64,000 nucleotides of DNA from Seribacter sulfatis (GCF_964187635.1 NZ_CAXLMO010000001.1:1-64000), one strand, 5' to 3'; shown: positions 26,138-35,485, counted from the first letter of the stretch. Made by a program: numbers and translations. The notes: generated from the sequence alone by a model not told the origin.

Positions 26138-27325
26138 ATGAAACATTTATACATTGCCAATTCGGTGCTATTAATTTTGACCGTTGCATCATGTTCGGAA
26201 CATGACGATGGCCAAGCACATCCCTCTGATACAACTACACCTGAGGCGGGCGAAATCAAGGATTTCGAGGAGGGGGTTAGTATAGACCGTTCAAGACTCG
26301 ATGAATTAGATTTCGAAAGTCTGTTGAGTCAGGATAGTAATGTAGTCGCAATCGATGTTGCAGGTGCTTCTGATTTCACTACTGATAAGGATCATTCAGA
26401 AGTGAAAAGCGAGCCCATTCCAATAGGTGCTAAAATGACCAAAGAATTAGAGGCAGAAACTGCTTTGAAAAACTTGGAGGTACATTCAATCCAGCGACAA
26501 AAATCAATCGAAGATTTAAGAAAGATTAATAACAACAAGGACCAAACTATAGCTGCTCTTTCGCAGTTAAACGATGAGTTAATTTCTGAAATTAAAAGGA
26601 TTAAAGGGGATCTCTATCGGGATAGTAATACCGATGATCTCAGTAAAGGTCCTAGCACTCAATTAGATTCGTTAAAGTCAGAGGTAAAGAAACTTAAAAA
26701 TAATTTAGCATTAAAATCAGAAGAATTAAAAAGTTTAAGATACCGAAATGACTCTCTTGAGGGAAGAATTAGCGACTTAGAATTATCACCCACCACTAAT
26801 AAATCTGAATTACTTCCCACATTTTCTTCAATTAATTCCTACCCCTCGAGAAATATTAATCCGATTAGTCAAAAAAGAACCGGTCAATGTAAGTTGCGAT
26901 TTGAGGCAGTTGTCACCGCATTAAATGGGAAAAGTAAAGAAGCTTTCTATACGGAATTTTTTATCTTACCGATCAGTTTAGAAAATATTATGAGGAAAGG
27001 GGGGATTGAATTAGCAAACTACTCCGGTATCGATACTTACGCTGAGCTTTGGGCACGTTCCAGAAAAAATGCATTCCTATTTCCTGATGTACATAAAAAA
27101 ATCAGGTCATTATTGCTAAATTTTGAAGATAGAGGAGAGGGTAAAAGAGTACGTACTGATGTGGATGGATCGGCTATGCTAGATGGTCTGCCAGCAGGAA
27201 AATATTTTGTGATTGGCACTGCATCCTTAGGAAAGGTAGGAGTGACTTGGAGTGTCCCAGTCAGCTTGAATACTGGCAATAATAAGATCTCTCTTACTTT
27301 GGCAAATTGTTCTTGGAGTCTATAA
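26138..27325 (+). CDS. Coiled-coil lipoprotein with C-terminal beta-sandwich-like domain
   Basis: This 395-residue predicted lipoprotein has a signal peptide ending in the lipobox VASC (lipidated Cys19, then SEHDD). An acidic linker follows to about residue 100, then a coiled coil at roughly 105-225. The C-terminal domain (about 247-395) is beta-rich and ends with the segment DVDGSAMLDGLPAGKYFVIG, typical of carboxypeptidase-regulatory/transthyretin-like folds. No enzyme motif is seen. It is divergent from the 36-residue-repeat coiled-coil gene across 129 bp that must contain both promoters. A functional link between an envelope coiled coil and a cytosolic rod is possible but unproven. Confidence 0.72.
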   Translation: MKHLYIANSVLLILTVASCSEHDDGQAHPSDTTTPEAGEIKDFEEGVSIDRSRLDELDFESLLSQDSNVVAIDVAGASDFTTDKDHSEVKSEPIPIGAKMTKELEAETALKNLEVHSIQRQKSIEDLRKINNNKDQTIAALSQLNDELISEIKRIKGDLYRDSNTDDLSKGPSTQLDSLKSEVKKLKNNLALKSEELKSLRYRNDSLEGRISDLELSPTTNKSELLPTFSSINSYPSRNINPISQKRTGQCKLRFEAVVTALNGKSKEAFYTEFFILPISLENIMRKGGIELANYSGIDTYAELWARSRKNAFLFPDVHKKIRSLLLNFEDRGEGKRVRTDVDGSAMLDGLPAGKYFVIGTASLGKVGVTWSVPVSLNTGNNKISLTLANCSWSL

Positions 27326-27340
27326 ACTGAATTATTTTTT

Positions 27341-27366
27341 AGGTTTGCCAAAAAGTGAACAAACCT
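27341..27366 (+). terminator. Putative weak terminator after the coiled-coil lipoprotein gene
   Basis: AGGTTTG (27341-27347) pairs with CAAACCT (27360-27366) around a 12-base loop. It is preceded by a T run and followed by ATCTTTT. It lies 16 bp after the lipoprotein stop and 51 bp before the DUF1538 gene. The stem is short, so the call is tentative. Confidence 0.4.
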
Positions 27367-27417
27367 ATCTTTTAAAGTTTATTAAGTTTTCTAATTCTTA
27401 AAATACCACCTCATATT

Positions 27418-29586
27418 ATGGCACCAGAACAATCATCTGACCAAAGTAAGTTGCAGTTAAGCATGCAACAAAAAATAAGTATTCTTTTATCTTTCGCGAA
27501 AGATAAAGTCATTGAACAGATTCAGTGCGTTTGGTTCATCATTATGTATCTGGTAGTCTTTCAAATACTGGTACTGGGTTTACCAATTGTGTACTCACTA
27601 ATGATTGCCGTCGGTATTCTCATTGTGATTGTCGGATTAGCCTTTTTTATGGAGGGCTTAAGACTTGGCTTAATGCCATTAGGCGAGACACTAGGTTCTA
27701 CTTTACCGAGGAAGAAAATACTCGGTATTCCTTGCTTGCCTGCTAGTTTGGCTTTCGGTTTTGTTTTGGGAGCTTTTGCAACTTTTGCCGAACCAGCGAT
27801 TGGAGTACTTCGAGCAGCAGGATCTGGGGTTGACCCAACTGCTGCACCATTACTTTGGACAATACTTAACACAGGAGCAGCCATGCTCGTTAATTGTGTG
27901 GGTGTTGGTGTGGGTATTGCAGTATTACTTGGTGTTTTGAGGTTTTACAAAGGGTGGTCATTGAAGCCCTTTATTTATGTAGGGGTTGTTGTTTTATCGT
28001 GCATTACTCTCTACATGCAGTTTTCCGATGATAGGTTAAGGCATGTACTTGGACTTGCTTGGGATTGTGGAGCAGTTACAACAGGCCCTGTTACAGTACC
28101 CCTTGTTTTGGCTCTTGGGATTGGTGTTTGCCGTATCGTTTCAACTGGAGGCTCAAGCAACACTGGTTTTGGCGTCGTTACACTCGCTTCCCTTTTCCCA
28201 ATTTTGGCAGTGATGTGTTACGCTTTGTTTCTTTTCAACGGAGACAATTACTACATGGCTAAGCACTCAAAGGCTGATTGGCATATCAATGCCGGCGAGT
28301 ACGGTAAAAACTACCCAAAGGACCTTCAGCAATATGGGGATATTGTTGCTGCTGAAAGATTAGCCGCTTCAGGTGCCATTGATGAGACCGAATTATTTTG
28401 GTCTCTTTCAAGTGCGGAGAGGGAATCAGTTGATAAATATCTTCAAGAATTTCATAAATTACCAGAAGGCTATGCTTTAAAGACAAGAATAACGGAGGGT
28501 AAAATTGTACCCAACTCAATTGGGGGGGATAATGATGATTCCCGCGAGAATGTTGAGGTTCAGGGAGCCAAGACTTATGTGGTAAGAGAAGGATTTAAGG
28601 CACCGGACGGCGTTTGGGATGAGGATGCTGATATTGCGACTGCATTTACTAATAAATTTGATTTCTTCCCAAATACTTTTAAGCCCGAAGAAGATAAAAA
28701 CGGAAACGGGATATTAGATGCAGGTGAAGATTTTTACAGTGTCAAGGAGAGTGGAGTGATAGATTACACTAAGAAAAACGGCGAGCTTGATGGCCCTGAT
28801 CAAGATAGGGGAGCATTGGAAGGAGCTGTATGGGCAATTGTTCCATTGTGTTCGATTCTTTTACTTGTATTAATGGGTGGACTAAGGCAAAAACCTAAAC
28901 ATTTAGATGAGTTATTTATCGGTATCGCATGTGCTGTTATTGGTATGTGTTTATTCAATCTTGGTATCGCACTTGGATTAACACCCCTTGGAGAACAGTT
29001 GGGTGGAAATGTTGTATCTAGTTTTACCTCTATACAACCATGGCAAAGCGAAGGTTTTGTAGAACCTCTCTTCAAAACGTCGACTGCCGGAAAATGCTTA
29101 GCGATCCTTTTCGGTTTTATTCTAGGGTATGGTGCAACACTTGCAGAACCAGCACTTAATGCATTAGGTTCAACCGTAGAAAAAATAACCGTGGGAGCGT
29201 TTAAGAAGAATCTGCTGATGCAAGCAGTTGCAACAGGGGTTGCTCTTGGTATTGCCACTGGTGTTGCTAAGATTGCTTTTAATTTAGAACTTTGGTATTT
29301 ATTAATACCGCCTTACGCATTTCTCCTCGTCCTTACATATTTCTCAAGTGAAGATTTTGTAAATTTTGGTTGGGATAGTGCAGGGGTAACTACAGGACCA
29401 ATTACAGTTCCGCTTGTACTCGCAATGGGATTAGGCATCGGTGCTAAAACAGGTGCAATTGACGGATTTGGTGTTCTTTCATTAGCATCTGTTGGACCAA
29501 TCATAACAGTTCTAACTGTAGGACTATTAGTGAAGAAAAAGCCGAGCGCATCTGAGAGTATTGAAAATTCAATGGAGACTGCATAA
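27418..29586 (+). CDS. DUF1538 family membrane protein, tandem duplicated
   Basis: This 722-residue polytopic inner-membrane protein has two homologous DUF1538 halves. Each contains a GLxLGLxPLGE element, a GFxLGxxATxAEPAxxxL segment, and a late D-[CS]-[GA]-x-VTTGPxTVPLVLAxGxGxG segment (near 217 and 655). The halves are joined by a soluble acidic linker (about 285-470) with a calcium-site-like stretch, DKNGNGILDAGED. DUF1538 has no assigned biochemical function; its helices and TGP motifs suggest a transporter. The next gene starts 2 bp after the stop and encodes tandem PII-like domains, so this is probably a regulated transport pair. The linker may be the exposed regulatory surface. Confidence 0.85.
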   Translation: MAPEQSSDQSKLQLSMQQKISILLSFAKDKVIEQIQCVWFIIMYLVVFQILVLGLPIVYSLMIAVGILIVIVGLAFFMEGLRLGLMPLGETLGSTLPRKKILGIPCLPASLAFGFVLGAFATFAEPAIGVLRAAGSGVDPTAAPLLWTILNTGAAMLVNCVGVGVGIAVLLGVLRFYKGWSLKPFIYVGVVVLSCITLYMQFSDDRLRHVLGLAWDCGAVTTGPVTVPLVLALGIGVCRIVSTGGSSNTGFGVVTLASLFPILAVMCYALFLFNGDNYYMAKHSKADWHINAGEYGKNYPKDLQQYGDIVAAERLAASGAIDETELFWSLSSAERESVDKYLQEFHKLPEGYALKTRITEGKIVPNSIGGDNDDSRENVEVQGAKTYVVREGFKAPDGVWDEDADIATAFTNKFDFFPNTFKPEEDKNGNGILDAGEDFYSVKESGVIDYTKKNGELDGPDQDRGALEGAVWAIVPLCSILLLVLMGGLRQKPKHLDELFIGIACAVIGMCLFNLGIALGLTPLGEQLGGNVVSSFTSIQPWQSEGFVEPLFKTSTAGKCLAILFGFILGYGATLAEPALNALGSTVEKITVGAFKKNLLMQAVATGVALGIATGVAKIAFNLELWYLLIPPYAFLLVLTYFSSEDFVNFGWDSAGVTTGPITVPLVLAMGLGIGAKTGAIDGFGVLSLASVGPIITVLTVGLLVKKKPSASESIENSMETA

Positions 29587-29587
29587 T

Positions 29588-30700
29588 ATGAGCGAACTTA
29601 CAATTAGCAATAGTGTGTCTTTATTGACACTAATCTTACCAAAAGAATCCGTAGGGCATGTTGCCAAGGCAATCTCGGAAGCAGGTGCAAAAGGGATTGT
29701 TCAAATTAGTGCAAGAGGTTCCGTTTTAAACGAAGGCGGTTTTTTGCAGAAAATGTTCCCTCCCCCTGCACCTGAGCAGCAGTTGCTACAAGCTTTGGTT
29801 CCAAACTCAAAGATTGAGGAAATCTCAGACAAAGCAATTGAAGTTGGTAATCTTGATAAAGTAGGGGGTGGTGCAGTATTTACAATCTCATGTAATGATG
29901 CTCATTTTTCAAAGAATTTCCCTACGAATATAGGAGATTCTGAAAGTAACGACACCAATACTTCCTCCGGTAACTTGGAGGCAATTTGTTGTATTTGTGA
30001 AATAGGTGTTGCAGATGATATTGCAAAGGCGGCACTACAAAACGGTGCTCCTGGTCCTACTGTTACCTTTGGTGAAGGAGGAGGAGTTAGAGATAAAATT
30101 CCTATTTTACGAATTACAAAAGGTCCAGAAAAGGAATTCGTATGGTGCGTAGTCGACAAATCTGATTCAGACGCAATTTTTGCCGATATGGCTAGAGCAG
30201 GGCGAATTACAGAACCTGGTAGAGGCTTTATGTATTCGATTCCTGTTAGTTCTGGACTGATCAATGTCTCCAGTACGGTTTCATCTTCTGCACATGGAGC
30301 AAACATGGAACAAATTATCGCAGCACTCGATGACCTTAAGGGTGATAAAGATTGGAGGCAGTCGATTGATGCTCAAAAGGGTAAAACTCTTAAAACCACT
30401 TATTTAGAAAATTTAGTTGGTATTTATTGTATAATTCCGAGAGATAATTACTCAGAAGTGTATGATGCAGTTCTCGCTTCTGGTGCTCCTGGTGTGAGCA
30501 CGAATTTTGGCGTGATGGTAGATTCTGATAGTGACCAACAACAAAATGAAGAATGGGCACTAGTTTATACTTCAGTTGGCCCAAATAGTGTTGATGGATT
30601 AAGAACTACTGTGGAAGAAAAGATTGAATCACTTGGCATCGACAGGTTCGCATTTTATACTTTACCAATACCGAGAGCTTTGACCTACCTGGGTGGTTGA
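29588..30700 (+). CDS. Triple PII-like domain protein coupled to DUF1538
   Basis: This soluble protein has 370 residues from ATG 29588; a TTG nine codons upstream inside the previous gene is a less likely start. It contains three consecutive ferredoxin-like PII/PII-like units at about 1-100, 127-225 and 270-370. Each has the helix-turn element AxxxGAxG (ISEAGAKG, ALQNGAPG, VLASGAPG). Classical PII uridylylation Tyr and full T-loop motifs are not evident. PII proteins form trimers that gate transporters in response to nucleotides and metabolites, so three units in one chain could mimic a trimer. The gene abuts DUF1538 by 2 bp, and its stop touches the convergent prmA stop with no spacer. Confidence 0.75.
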   Translation: MSELTISNSVSLLTLILPKESVGHVAKAISEAGAKGIVQISARGSVLNEGGFLQKMFPPPAPEQQLLQALVPNSKIEEISDKAIEVGNLDKVGGGAVFTISCNDAHFSKNFPTNIGDSESNDTNTSSGNLEAICCICEIGVADDIAKAALQNGAPGPTVTFGEGGGVRDKIPILRITKGPEKEFVWCVVDKSDSDAIFADMARAGRITEPGRGFMYSIPVSSGLINVSSTVSSSAHGANMEQIIAALDDLKGDKDWRQSIDAQKGKTLKTTYLENLVGIYCIIPRDNYSEVYDAVLASGAPGVSTNFGVMVDSDSDQQQNEEWALVYTSVGPNSVDGLRTTVEEKIESLGIDRFAFYTLPIPRALTYLGG

Positions 30701-31588
30701 TTAATTTGCATTCAACATCTGTATCCTAATCAAGCTCCAATCGTTCATTTTTTTAATAACGGTTTTGGAGTCAACACCCAGTTTTTTCAGTGTTGCTTTA
30801 AAGTACTGATCCAACTCTGAGCATTCTTTACTGAGTATTCCGGATAATATCAGCACCCCATCGTTATTAACTAATGTAATCAAGGTTTCTGCATTTTTTT
30901 GTAGAATATCAGCTTGAATATTTGCGACTACAAAGTTGTATCTTTTATTTCCTGTTACTGTATCTAAATCGGCCGTTTTAAAATTAACCTTGTTGTTATC
31001 ATTCATTTCCGCGTTTTCTTGTGAGACTTTAATTGCAAGCGGATCATTATCAATAGCAAGAATTTCTTCAAAACCTAGAATACTGGCTGTTAATGCAAGT
31101 ATACCGGACCCGCATCCGATATCCAAAAAATTATGTTTCAAATGATTTGGAATTTTCTCGTTTAATTCTACAATCTCTTCCAGGCACAATTTTGTAGTCT
31201 CATGATTCCCTGTACCAAAGGCCATACCTGGATCAAGGAATAACCTAAAGTTATCCTTCGGTATAATATAACTTTTTTTACACCAAATCGGGACCCAATG
31301 GAATGTACCAATAGACCATGGATGAAAATGTTTTTTATAGGAGTTGACCCAGTCTTCTTGATCGAGTTCAGAAATCAATAATTCAGGTATCTCTATTATT
31401 TCTAATGTATAAAATAATTCTTTTAAGGATTCTTCCGCATCCAAGGAAGTATCGAAATAACCTTCTAGAAATGAAGTGCTCTTCGAATGGCGGAAATGCA
31501 AAACCCAATTGTGTGGCGTAATTTCGTATAGTGCATCCTCTAATTGTTCTACTAAATTTTCCTCAATTGGTAAATGAACTTTGATCAT
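30701..31588 (-). CDS. prmA: Ribosomal protein L11 methyltransferase
   Basis: This SAM-dependent methyltransferase modifies ribosomal protein L11; it is 295 residues. The N-terminal substrate-recognition domain covers about 1-95. The PrmA signature DPGMAFGTGNHETT is followed by the SAM-binding motif DIGCGSGILAL and then AIDNDPLAI. The NIQADIL segment corresponds to the family's N-x-x-x-x-x-L catalytic-domain element. The ATG overlaps the purN stop by 4 bp. It is the last gene of the grpE-dnaJ-rfaE2-purN-prmA run. In E. coli prmA is non-essential. Confidence 0.93.
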   Translation of the reverse strand: MIKVHLPIEENLVEQLEDALYEITPHNWVLHFRHSKSTSFLEGYFDTSLDAEESLKELFYTLEIIEIPELLISELDQEDWVNSYKKHFHPWSIGTFHWVPIWCKKSYIIPKDNFRLFLDPGMAFGTGNHETTKLCLEEIVELNEKIPNHLKHNFLDIGCGSGILALTASILGFEEILAIDNDPLAIKVSQENAEMNDNNKVNFKTADLDTVTGNKRYNFVVANIQADILQKNAETLITLVNNDGVLILSGILSKECSELDQYFKATLKKLGVDSKTVIKKMNDWSLIRIQMLNAN

Positions 31589-32175
31589 TCTATAAAAGGA
31601 ATCACCCCAATAGCTAGATCACGTATAACCCATGGCAGTAACATATGCTCCGCTGCGTTTACCTTTTGCTTCACAAGTTCGAGTACATCTCCATTCATTA
31701 TTCGTACCGGTGCCTGTGCGATTATTTCACCGCCATCAATTTCTTCGTTTACCCAGTGGACTGTACACCCGGTAATTTTAACCTTCTTATTAAATGCCCT
31801 CTCGATAGAATTTAATCCTGGAAAACTTGGTAATAAACTTGGGTGGAGGTTAATGATTTTATTTTTGAATTCTGATAAAAATTTCGGTTTTAAAATCCTC
31901 ATAAATCCTGCGAGCACAATTAAATCAGGATTTAATTCTTGGATTGAATGGATCCATTTATCTTCCTCTGTCACGCTAATTATAGTTTTTTGATTTCCAG
32001 GATCCAGGTAATTGGAGGAAAAATTAAAACTTTTTGCATGTTCTAAAATCATTGCTTCTCTTACGTCAGAGAAGACACCTACAATCTCAGCTTCTCCTAA
32101 CTGTTGCTCTATTGCAGCTTTCATAATTGCAACTGCATTTGTACCCTCACCTGATCCTAAAATAACAATTCTCAT
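31585..32175 (-). CDS. purN: Phosphoribosylglycinamide formyltransferase
   Basis: PurN transfers a formyl group from 10-formyl-THF to GAR, the third step of purine synthesis; it is 196 residues. The N-terminal phosphate-binding element VILGSGEGTN is at 4-13. The catalytic triad region is INLHPSLLPSFPG with Asn109 and His111, and Asp147 in EEIDGG; these correspond to E. coli Asn106, His108 and Asp144. The LAGFMRIL segment is also characteristic. It is co-directional with rfaE2 (9-bp gap) and overlaps prmA. Confidence 0.95.
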   Translation of the reverse strand: MRIVILGSGEGTNAVAIMKAAIEQQLGEAEIVGVFSDVREAMILEHAKSFNFSSNYLDPGNQKTIISVTEEDKWIHSIQELNPDLIVLAGFMRILKPKFLSEFKNKIINLHPSLLPSFPGLNSIERAFNKKVKITGCTVHWVNEEIDGGEIIAQAPVRIMNGDVLELVKQKVNAAEHMLLPWVIRDLAIGVIPFIE

Positions 32176-32184
32176 TTAAATCGA

Positions 32185-32685
32185 TTAATCAAAATTTGAA
32201 ACTATATTATTTATTAGAGACGATGTACTTCTTCCAGGCAAGAAAGATACGAATTCAATTTTTGATTTCACTTCCTTTAAAGCTTCGTGCTCGGCGGTAT
32301 TAATTTTCGATTCATCATAATCTCCTGCCTTTGCATAGATATCCGGTTTAAGAAGAAGAATCTCATCAACCAGTCTTGTAGAATCAAAAATAGTTACACC
32401 CGCAACACATTGAAGACTAGTTAGTAAATAGGCACGATCAATTTCGTTTACAATTGGCCGTTTTGGTCCCTTCAGGTTTTTTATGCTAGAGTCAGAATTA
32501 ATCGCTACCCATAGGTAATCTCCTAGCTTACTTGCTTCTATTAATGAAAAAACATGACCACTATGTAAGAGGTCAAAGCATCCGTTTGTTAACACAAAAG
32601 TTTTCTTTTCTTTCTTTGCCTTATTCCTAAAGCTCACGGCATCTTGTAATGATACCGCCGAATTTTTAATCAGGTTTTTATCCAA
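32185..32685 (-). CDS. rfaE2: D-glycero-beta-D-manno-heptose 1-phosphate adenylyltransferase
   Basis: This enzyme makes ADP-heptose for the LPS inner core (the C-terminal half of bifunctional HldE), as a separate 166-residue protein. The nucleotidyltransferase motif TNGCFDLLHSGH is at 33-44 with the HxGH element at 41-44. The later segments GPKRPIV and KPDIYAKAGDY are typical of RfaE2. The start is TTG at 32685, 8 bp after the dnaJ stop. The kinase half (HldE1) is not in the window. Its presence argues for a heptose-containing LPS in this organism. Confidence 0.9.
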   Translation of the reverse strand: MDKNLIKNSAVSLQDAVSFRNKAKKEKKTFVLTNGCFDLLHSGHVFSLIEASKLGDYLWVAINSDSSIKNLKGPKRPIVNEIDRAYLLTSLQCVAGVTIFDSTRLVDEILLLKPDIYAKAGDYDESKINTAEHEALKEVKSKIEFVSFLPGRSTSSLINNIVSNFD

Positions 32686-32693
32686 AATACAAA

Positions 32694-33842
32694 TTAATCA
32701 AATAATCTTTTCGCTTTTTCTAAAAATCCCTCATCTGCTTGAAGATCTTCTTCGCCGGACGCTTTCGCAAAATCAACCAATTTTTCTCTCTGTAATTTAG
32801 TTAACTTTTGCGGTACATGAATGATTATTCTAGCATAAAGATCTCCTTTTCGTGAAGGTGATCTTAGATTTGGCATTCCTTTATCTTTAATTCTAAAAGT
32901 TTTATTTGCCTGCGTTCCGCCAGGGATTTTAAGAGATACCTTCCCTTCGAGTGTAGGAACTTGGGCAACACCACCCAATGTAGCTAGAGTAAAAGGTATT
33001 AATAGATCATGAAATAGATCGTCGTCATCTCGGTCAAATTTTGGATGTTCTTTGATCCTTACATCAACATAAAGGTCACCGGCAGGTCCTCCCATCGAGC
33101 CTGCATCTCCTCTTCCTCTCGAGCAAAGTCGATTTCCGTCACTTACTCCGGGTGGTATATTTACCTTCACTTTATCTGGAGATTTTATTCTTCCATCTCC
33201 TCTGCATGCCTGGCAGGGGTTTTCAATGGTGACTCCACTTCCGCGACAGGCTGGGCATGTTCTTCTAATGCTTATGAATCCTTGATTGGATGCAACCTGC
33301 CCAATCCCTCCACAAGTTGAACACATAGATTTCCCTGATCCGCTCGTGGCTCCTGATCCTGTGCATTCCTTACATGTCGCATGGTGTTGATACTTAATTT
33401 CTTTTTCGACACCTTTTGCGGCCTGTTCGAGCGAGATATCAACGCTTACCCTTAAATCTGAACCCCTCGTGCCTTCATTGGCACTAGCGGAGTTGCCACC
33501 TCCAAAAAAATCTTCAAATATACTACCAAAACCGCTGTTACCACCACCCGATCCACCTCCAAATGCATCTCGAAAAAGGTCAAATGGATCTACCCCTTGT
33601 CCACCACTAGGACCCCCCCGGAATGCATCATGCCCATACTGATCGTACTTTCTTCTTTTATCTGGATCTTTTAAAATTTCGAAAGCAGCAGAAATTTCCT
33701 TAAATTTTTCTTCTGACTCTGAGTCCCCGGGGTTTTTATCTGGATGAAACTTAATTGCTAGTTTTCGATATGCTTTTTTAATATCGGCTTCCGTTGAGTT
33801 TCGTTCTACGCCGAGAACTTGGTAGTAGTCTTTATCTGACAT
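32694..33842 (-). CDS. dnaJ: DnaJ (Hsp40) co-chaperone
   Basis: DnaJ delivers unfolded substrate to DnaK and stimulates its ATPase; it is 382 residues. The J domain covers 5-70 with HPD at 33-35. The Gly/Phe-rich linker is about 70-125. A zinc domain with four CxxCxGxG repeats follows (Cys157/160, 174/177, 196/199, 210/213), then the C-terminal substrate-binding region. All features of a class I DnaJ are present. It follows grpE by 10 bp; dnaK is not in the window. Confidence 0.97.
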   Translation of the reverse strand: MSDKDYYQVLGVERNSTEADIKKAYRKLAIKFHPDKNPGDSESEEKFKEISAAFEILKDPDKRRKYDQYGHDAFRGGPSGGQGVDPFDLFRDAFGGGSGGGNSGFGSIFEDFFGGGNSASANEGTRGSDLRVSVDISLEQAAKGVEKEIKYQHHATCKECTGSGATSGSGKSMCSTCGGIGQVASNQGFISIRRTCPACRGSGVTIENPCQACRGDGRIKSPDKVKVNIPPGVSDGNRLCSRGRGDAGSMGGPAGDLYVDVRIKEHPKFDRDDDDLFHDLLIPFTLATLGGVAQVPTLEGKVSLKIPGGTQANKTFRIKDKGMPNLRSPSRKGDLYARIIIHVPQKLTKLQREKLVDFAKASGEEDLQADEGFLEKAKRLFD

Positions 33843-33852
33843 AAATAAAATT

Positions 33853-34446
33853 TTAGTTTTCTTCTTTTATTTTTTTTGAAAGAACGACGCTTGCCGGTCT
33901 TAAGAGTTTTTCACCTAATTTATATCCGTTTCGAATGGTTTTTATCACAATACCATCTTCCATATCTTCTGATTCTTCATAACTTATTGCTTCATGAAAT
34001 TTAGCATCAAAGGCCTGGTCCGTTGGCTCTATAATACTCAGCCCGTATTCGCTGAGAATACTTTCTAATTGGTTCGTTGCCATAGCAAAGCCTTCGACAT
34101 AGCTTTTGGCCTCGTCATGTTTTGATGCTTCAGAAAGACCCATTTTAAAAGAGTCAATTATGGGCAACAAGTCGCCTATAAGTTGAGTGCGTGTTCTTTG
34201 TACAGCATCCTCTCGCTCTCTAATTGCTCTTTTTTTAATATTTTCTAAGTCAGCATGAACTCGAAGGTATTTGTTTTGAAGGTCATCCTGTTTGCCGTAA
34301 GCTTCTGTCAGTTTAGTTTCTAACCTATCCTGTGATTCTTCATCAGCTTTAGCTGCCGTGCTCTCGTCTGAATGACCGGAGTTATCATCACTGACTTTGT
34401 CACTAGTACCATTATCATCTATGTTGTTTTCTTGAGGGTCTTCCAT
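33853..34446 (-). CDS. grpE: GrpE nucleotide-exchange factor
   Basis: GrpE promotes ADP release from DnaK; it is 197 residues. A long acidic, disordered N-terminal extension (1-42) precedes the coiled-coil helix (about 45-85) and the compact beta domain, with GFAMATNQLESILSEYGL and FDAKFHEAI signatures. The C-terminus, NGYKLGEKLLRPASVVLSK, is the family hallmark. The start is ATG 34446, with a hairpin just upstream that ends manA transcription. No CIRCE element is visible in front of it. Confidence 0.94.
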   Translation of the reverse strand: MEDPQENNIDDNGTSDKVSDDNSGHSDESTAAKADEESQDRLETKLTEAYGKQDDLQNKYLRVHADLENIKKRAIREREDAVQRTRTQLIGDLLPIIDSFKMGLSEASKHDEAKSYVEGFAMATNQLESILSEYGLSIIEPTDQAFDAKFHEAISYEESEDMEDGIVIKTIRNGYKLGEKLLRPASVVLSKKIKEEN

Positions 34447-34467
34447 AATTCAAAGTATAATATTAAA

Positions 34468-34489
34468 CCAATCAAAAAATCTTGATTGG
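34468..34489 (-). terminator. Perfect inverted repeat between manA and grpE
   Basis: CCAATCAA (34468-34475) and TTGATTGG (34482-34489) form an 8-bp perfect stem with a 6-base loop. On the minus strand the hairpin is followed by TTTAATATTATA. It sits directly after the manA stop and 22 bp before grpE, fitting a weak intrinsic terminator; an operator for grpE is an alternative. Confidence 0.5.
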
Positions 34490-34498
34490 GACTTGGGG

Positions 34499-35485
34499 TC
34501 AATTGGAAACAAGCCCGCCTAAGTTATATTCATTTACAAATTGGTCCGTTACTAAGAAAACTGAATCGCTTAAGAGGGTTACATTGCATTCCGATGAAAA
34601 AGGGGATAGGACTTGCTCCCCTTTTTTTATTAAATCGGTACCGATCTGAATAGAACCTGAGATTAGGTGAATAATGGAGCAATCTATGTCTGCAACTTTA
34701 AGATTTATCATTGTTCCTTTTTCTAAACTGTATTTTTTAATCCTGAAAAATTTGCAGTCGGCCAAGGTTAGAATTCCTTCAGAATTCTGAGTATTGAGTA
34801 GAGTAGGATTTATATCATTAAAATTTATACTCTTTAAAGATTCTTCGATATGAAGTGTTCGAGATCTGTTATTCTGGTCAATTCTTCCCCAATCATAGAC
34901 CCTGTATGTGGTATCTGAGTTTTGTTGAATTTCAAGTATTAAGTTCCCTCCGTCAATTGCATGAATTCGACCACTTTCGACGAGAACGGAGTCGCCTTCT
35001 TTAGATTCTATTCTGTGGCATAGGTTTTCCGCATCTTTATTTGCAAGTGCTTTTTTGAAATATTCCTTGTTTGTAGTTTCTTTAAACCCGATAAACAAAC
35101 CAGCATCTCCCGTAGCATTTGCCACATACCAATTTTCAGTTTTTGGTTCACCATGAAGTGCAGATGCAATACTCTCGGGTGGATGAACTTGTAAGCTGAG
35201 TCTTTCATGGCAATCAAGCCATTTTACTAAAATCGGGAACCTTGCCTCTTTTTGCCAAATAGGCCCCATAATTGTATCGCAGTTGTTTGCGATAATCTCC
35301 CTTAGTGGCATCCCTTCGTACAAATCGTTTAATGCGATTGATTGTGCTTCATTGCGATCTACAATATCCCATGACTCACCCACTTTATCGGAGTCTAGTT
35401 TTATTTCTCTTTTAAAGAAAGTACTAAGCGAGGTTCCCCCCCACGGTCTTTCTTTATAAATAGGTTCAAACTTGATAATAGTCAT
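34499..35485 (-). CDS. manA: Mannose-6-phosphate isomerase, class I
   Basis: ManA interconverts fructose-6-phosphate and mannose-6-phosphate, feeding GDP-mannose and polysaccharide synthesis; it is a 328-residue cytosolic zinc enzyme. It is the short Firmicutes-type cupin form. It opens with KERPWGGTSL, has the zinc-binding QVHPPES motif, and the conserved block GRIHAIDGGNLILEIQQNSD followed by TYRVYDWGR. It is divergent from ftsK across about 70 bp and is separated from grpE by a hairpin. Confidence 0.92.
   Translation of the reverse strand: MTIIKFEPIYKERPWGGTSLSTFFKREIKLDSDKVGESWDIVDRNEAQSIALNDLYEGMPLREIIANNCDTIMGPIWQKEARFPILVKWLDCHERLSLQVHPPESIASALHGEPKTENWYVANATGDAGLFIGFKETTNKEYFKKALANKDAENLCHRIESKEGDSVLVESGRIHAIDGGNLILEIQQNSDTTYRVYDWGRIDQNNRSRTLHIEESLKSINFNDINPTLLNTQNSEGILTLADCKFFRIKKYSLEKGTMINLKVADIDCSIIHLISGSIQIGTDLIKKGEQVLSPFSSECNVTLLSDSVFLVTDQFVNEYNLGGLVSN

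Noticed and set aside
28800..29258. 152-codon open frame antisense to the DUF1538 gene
   Set aside because: It lies wholly opposite a conserved membrane-protein coding region; its composition mirrors the codon bias of the real gene and no family is recognisable.
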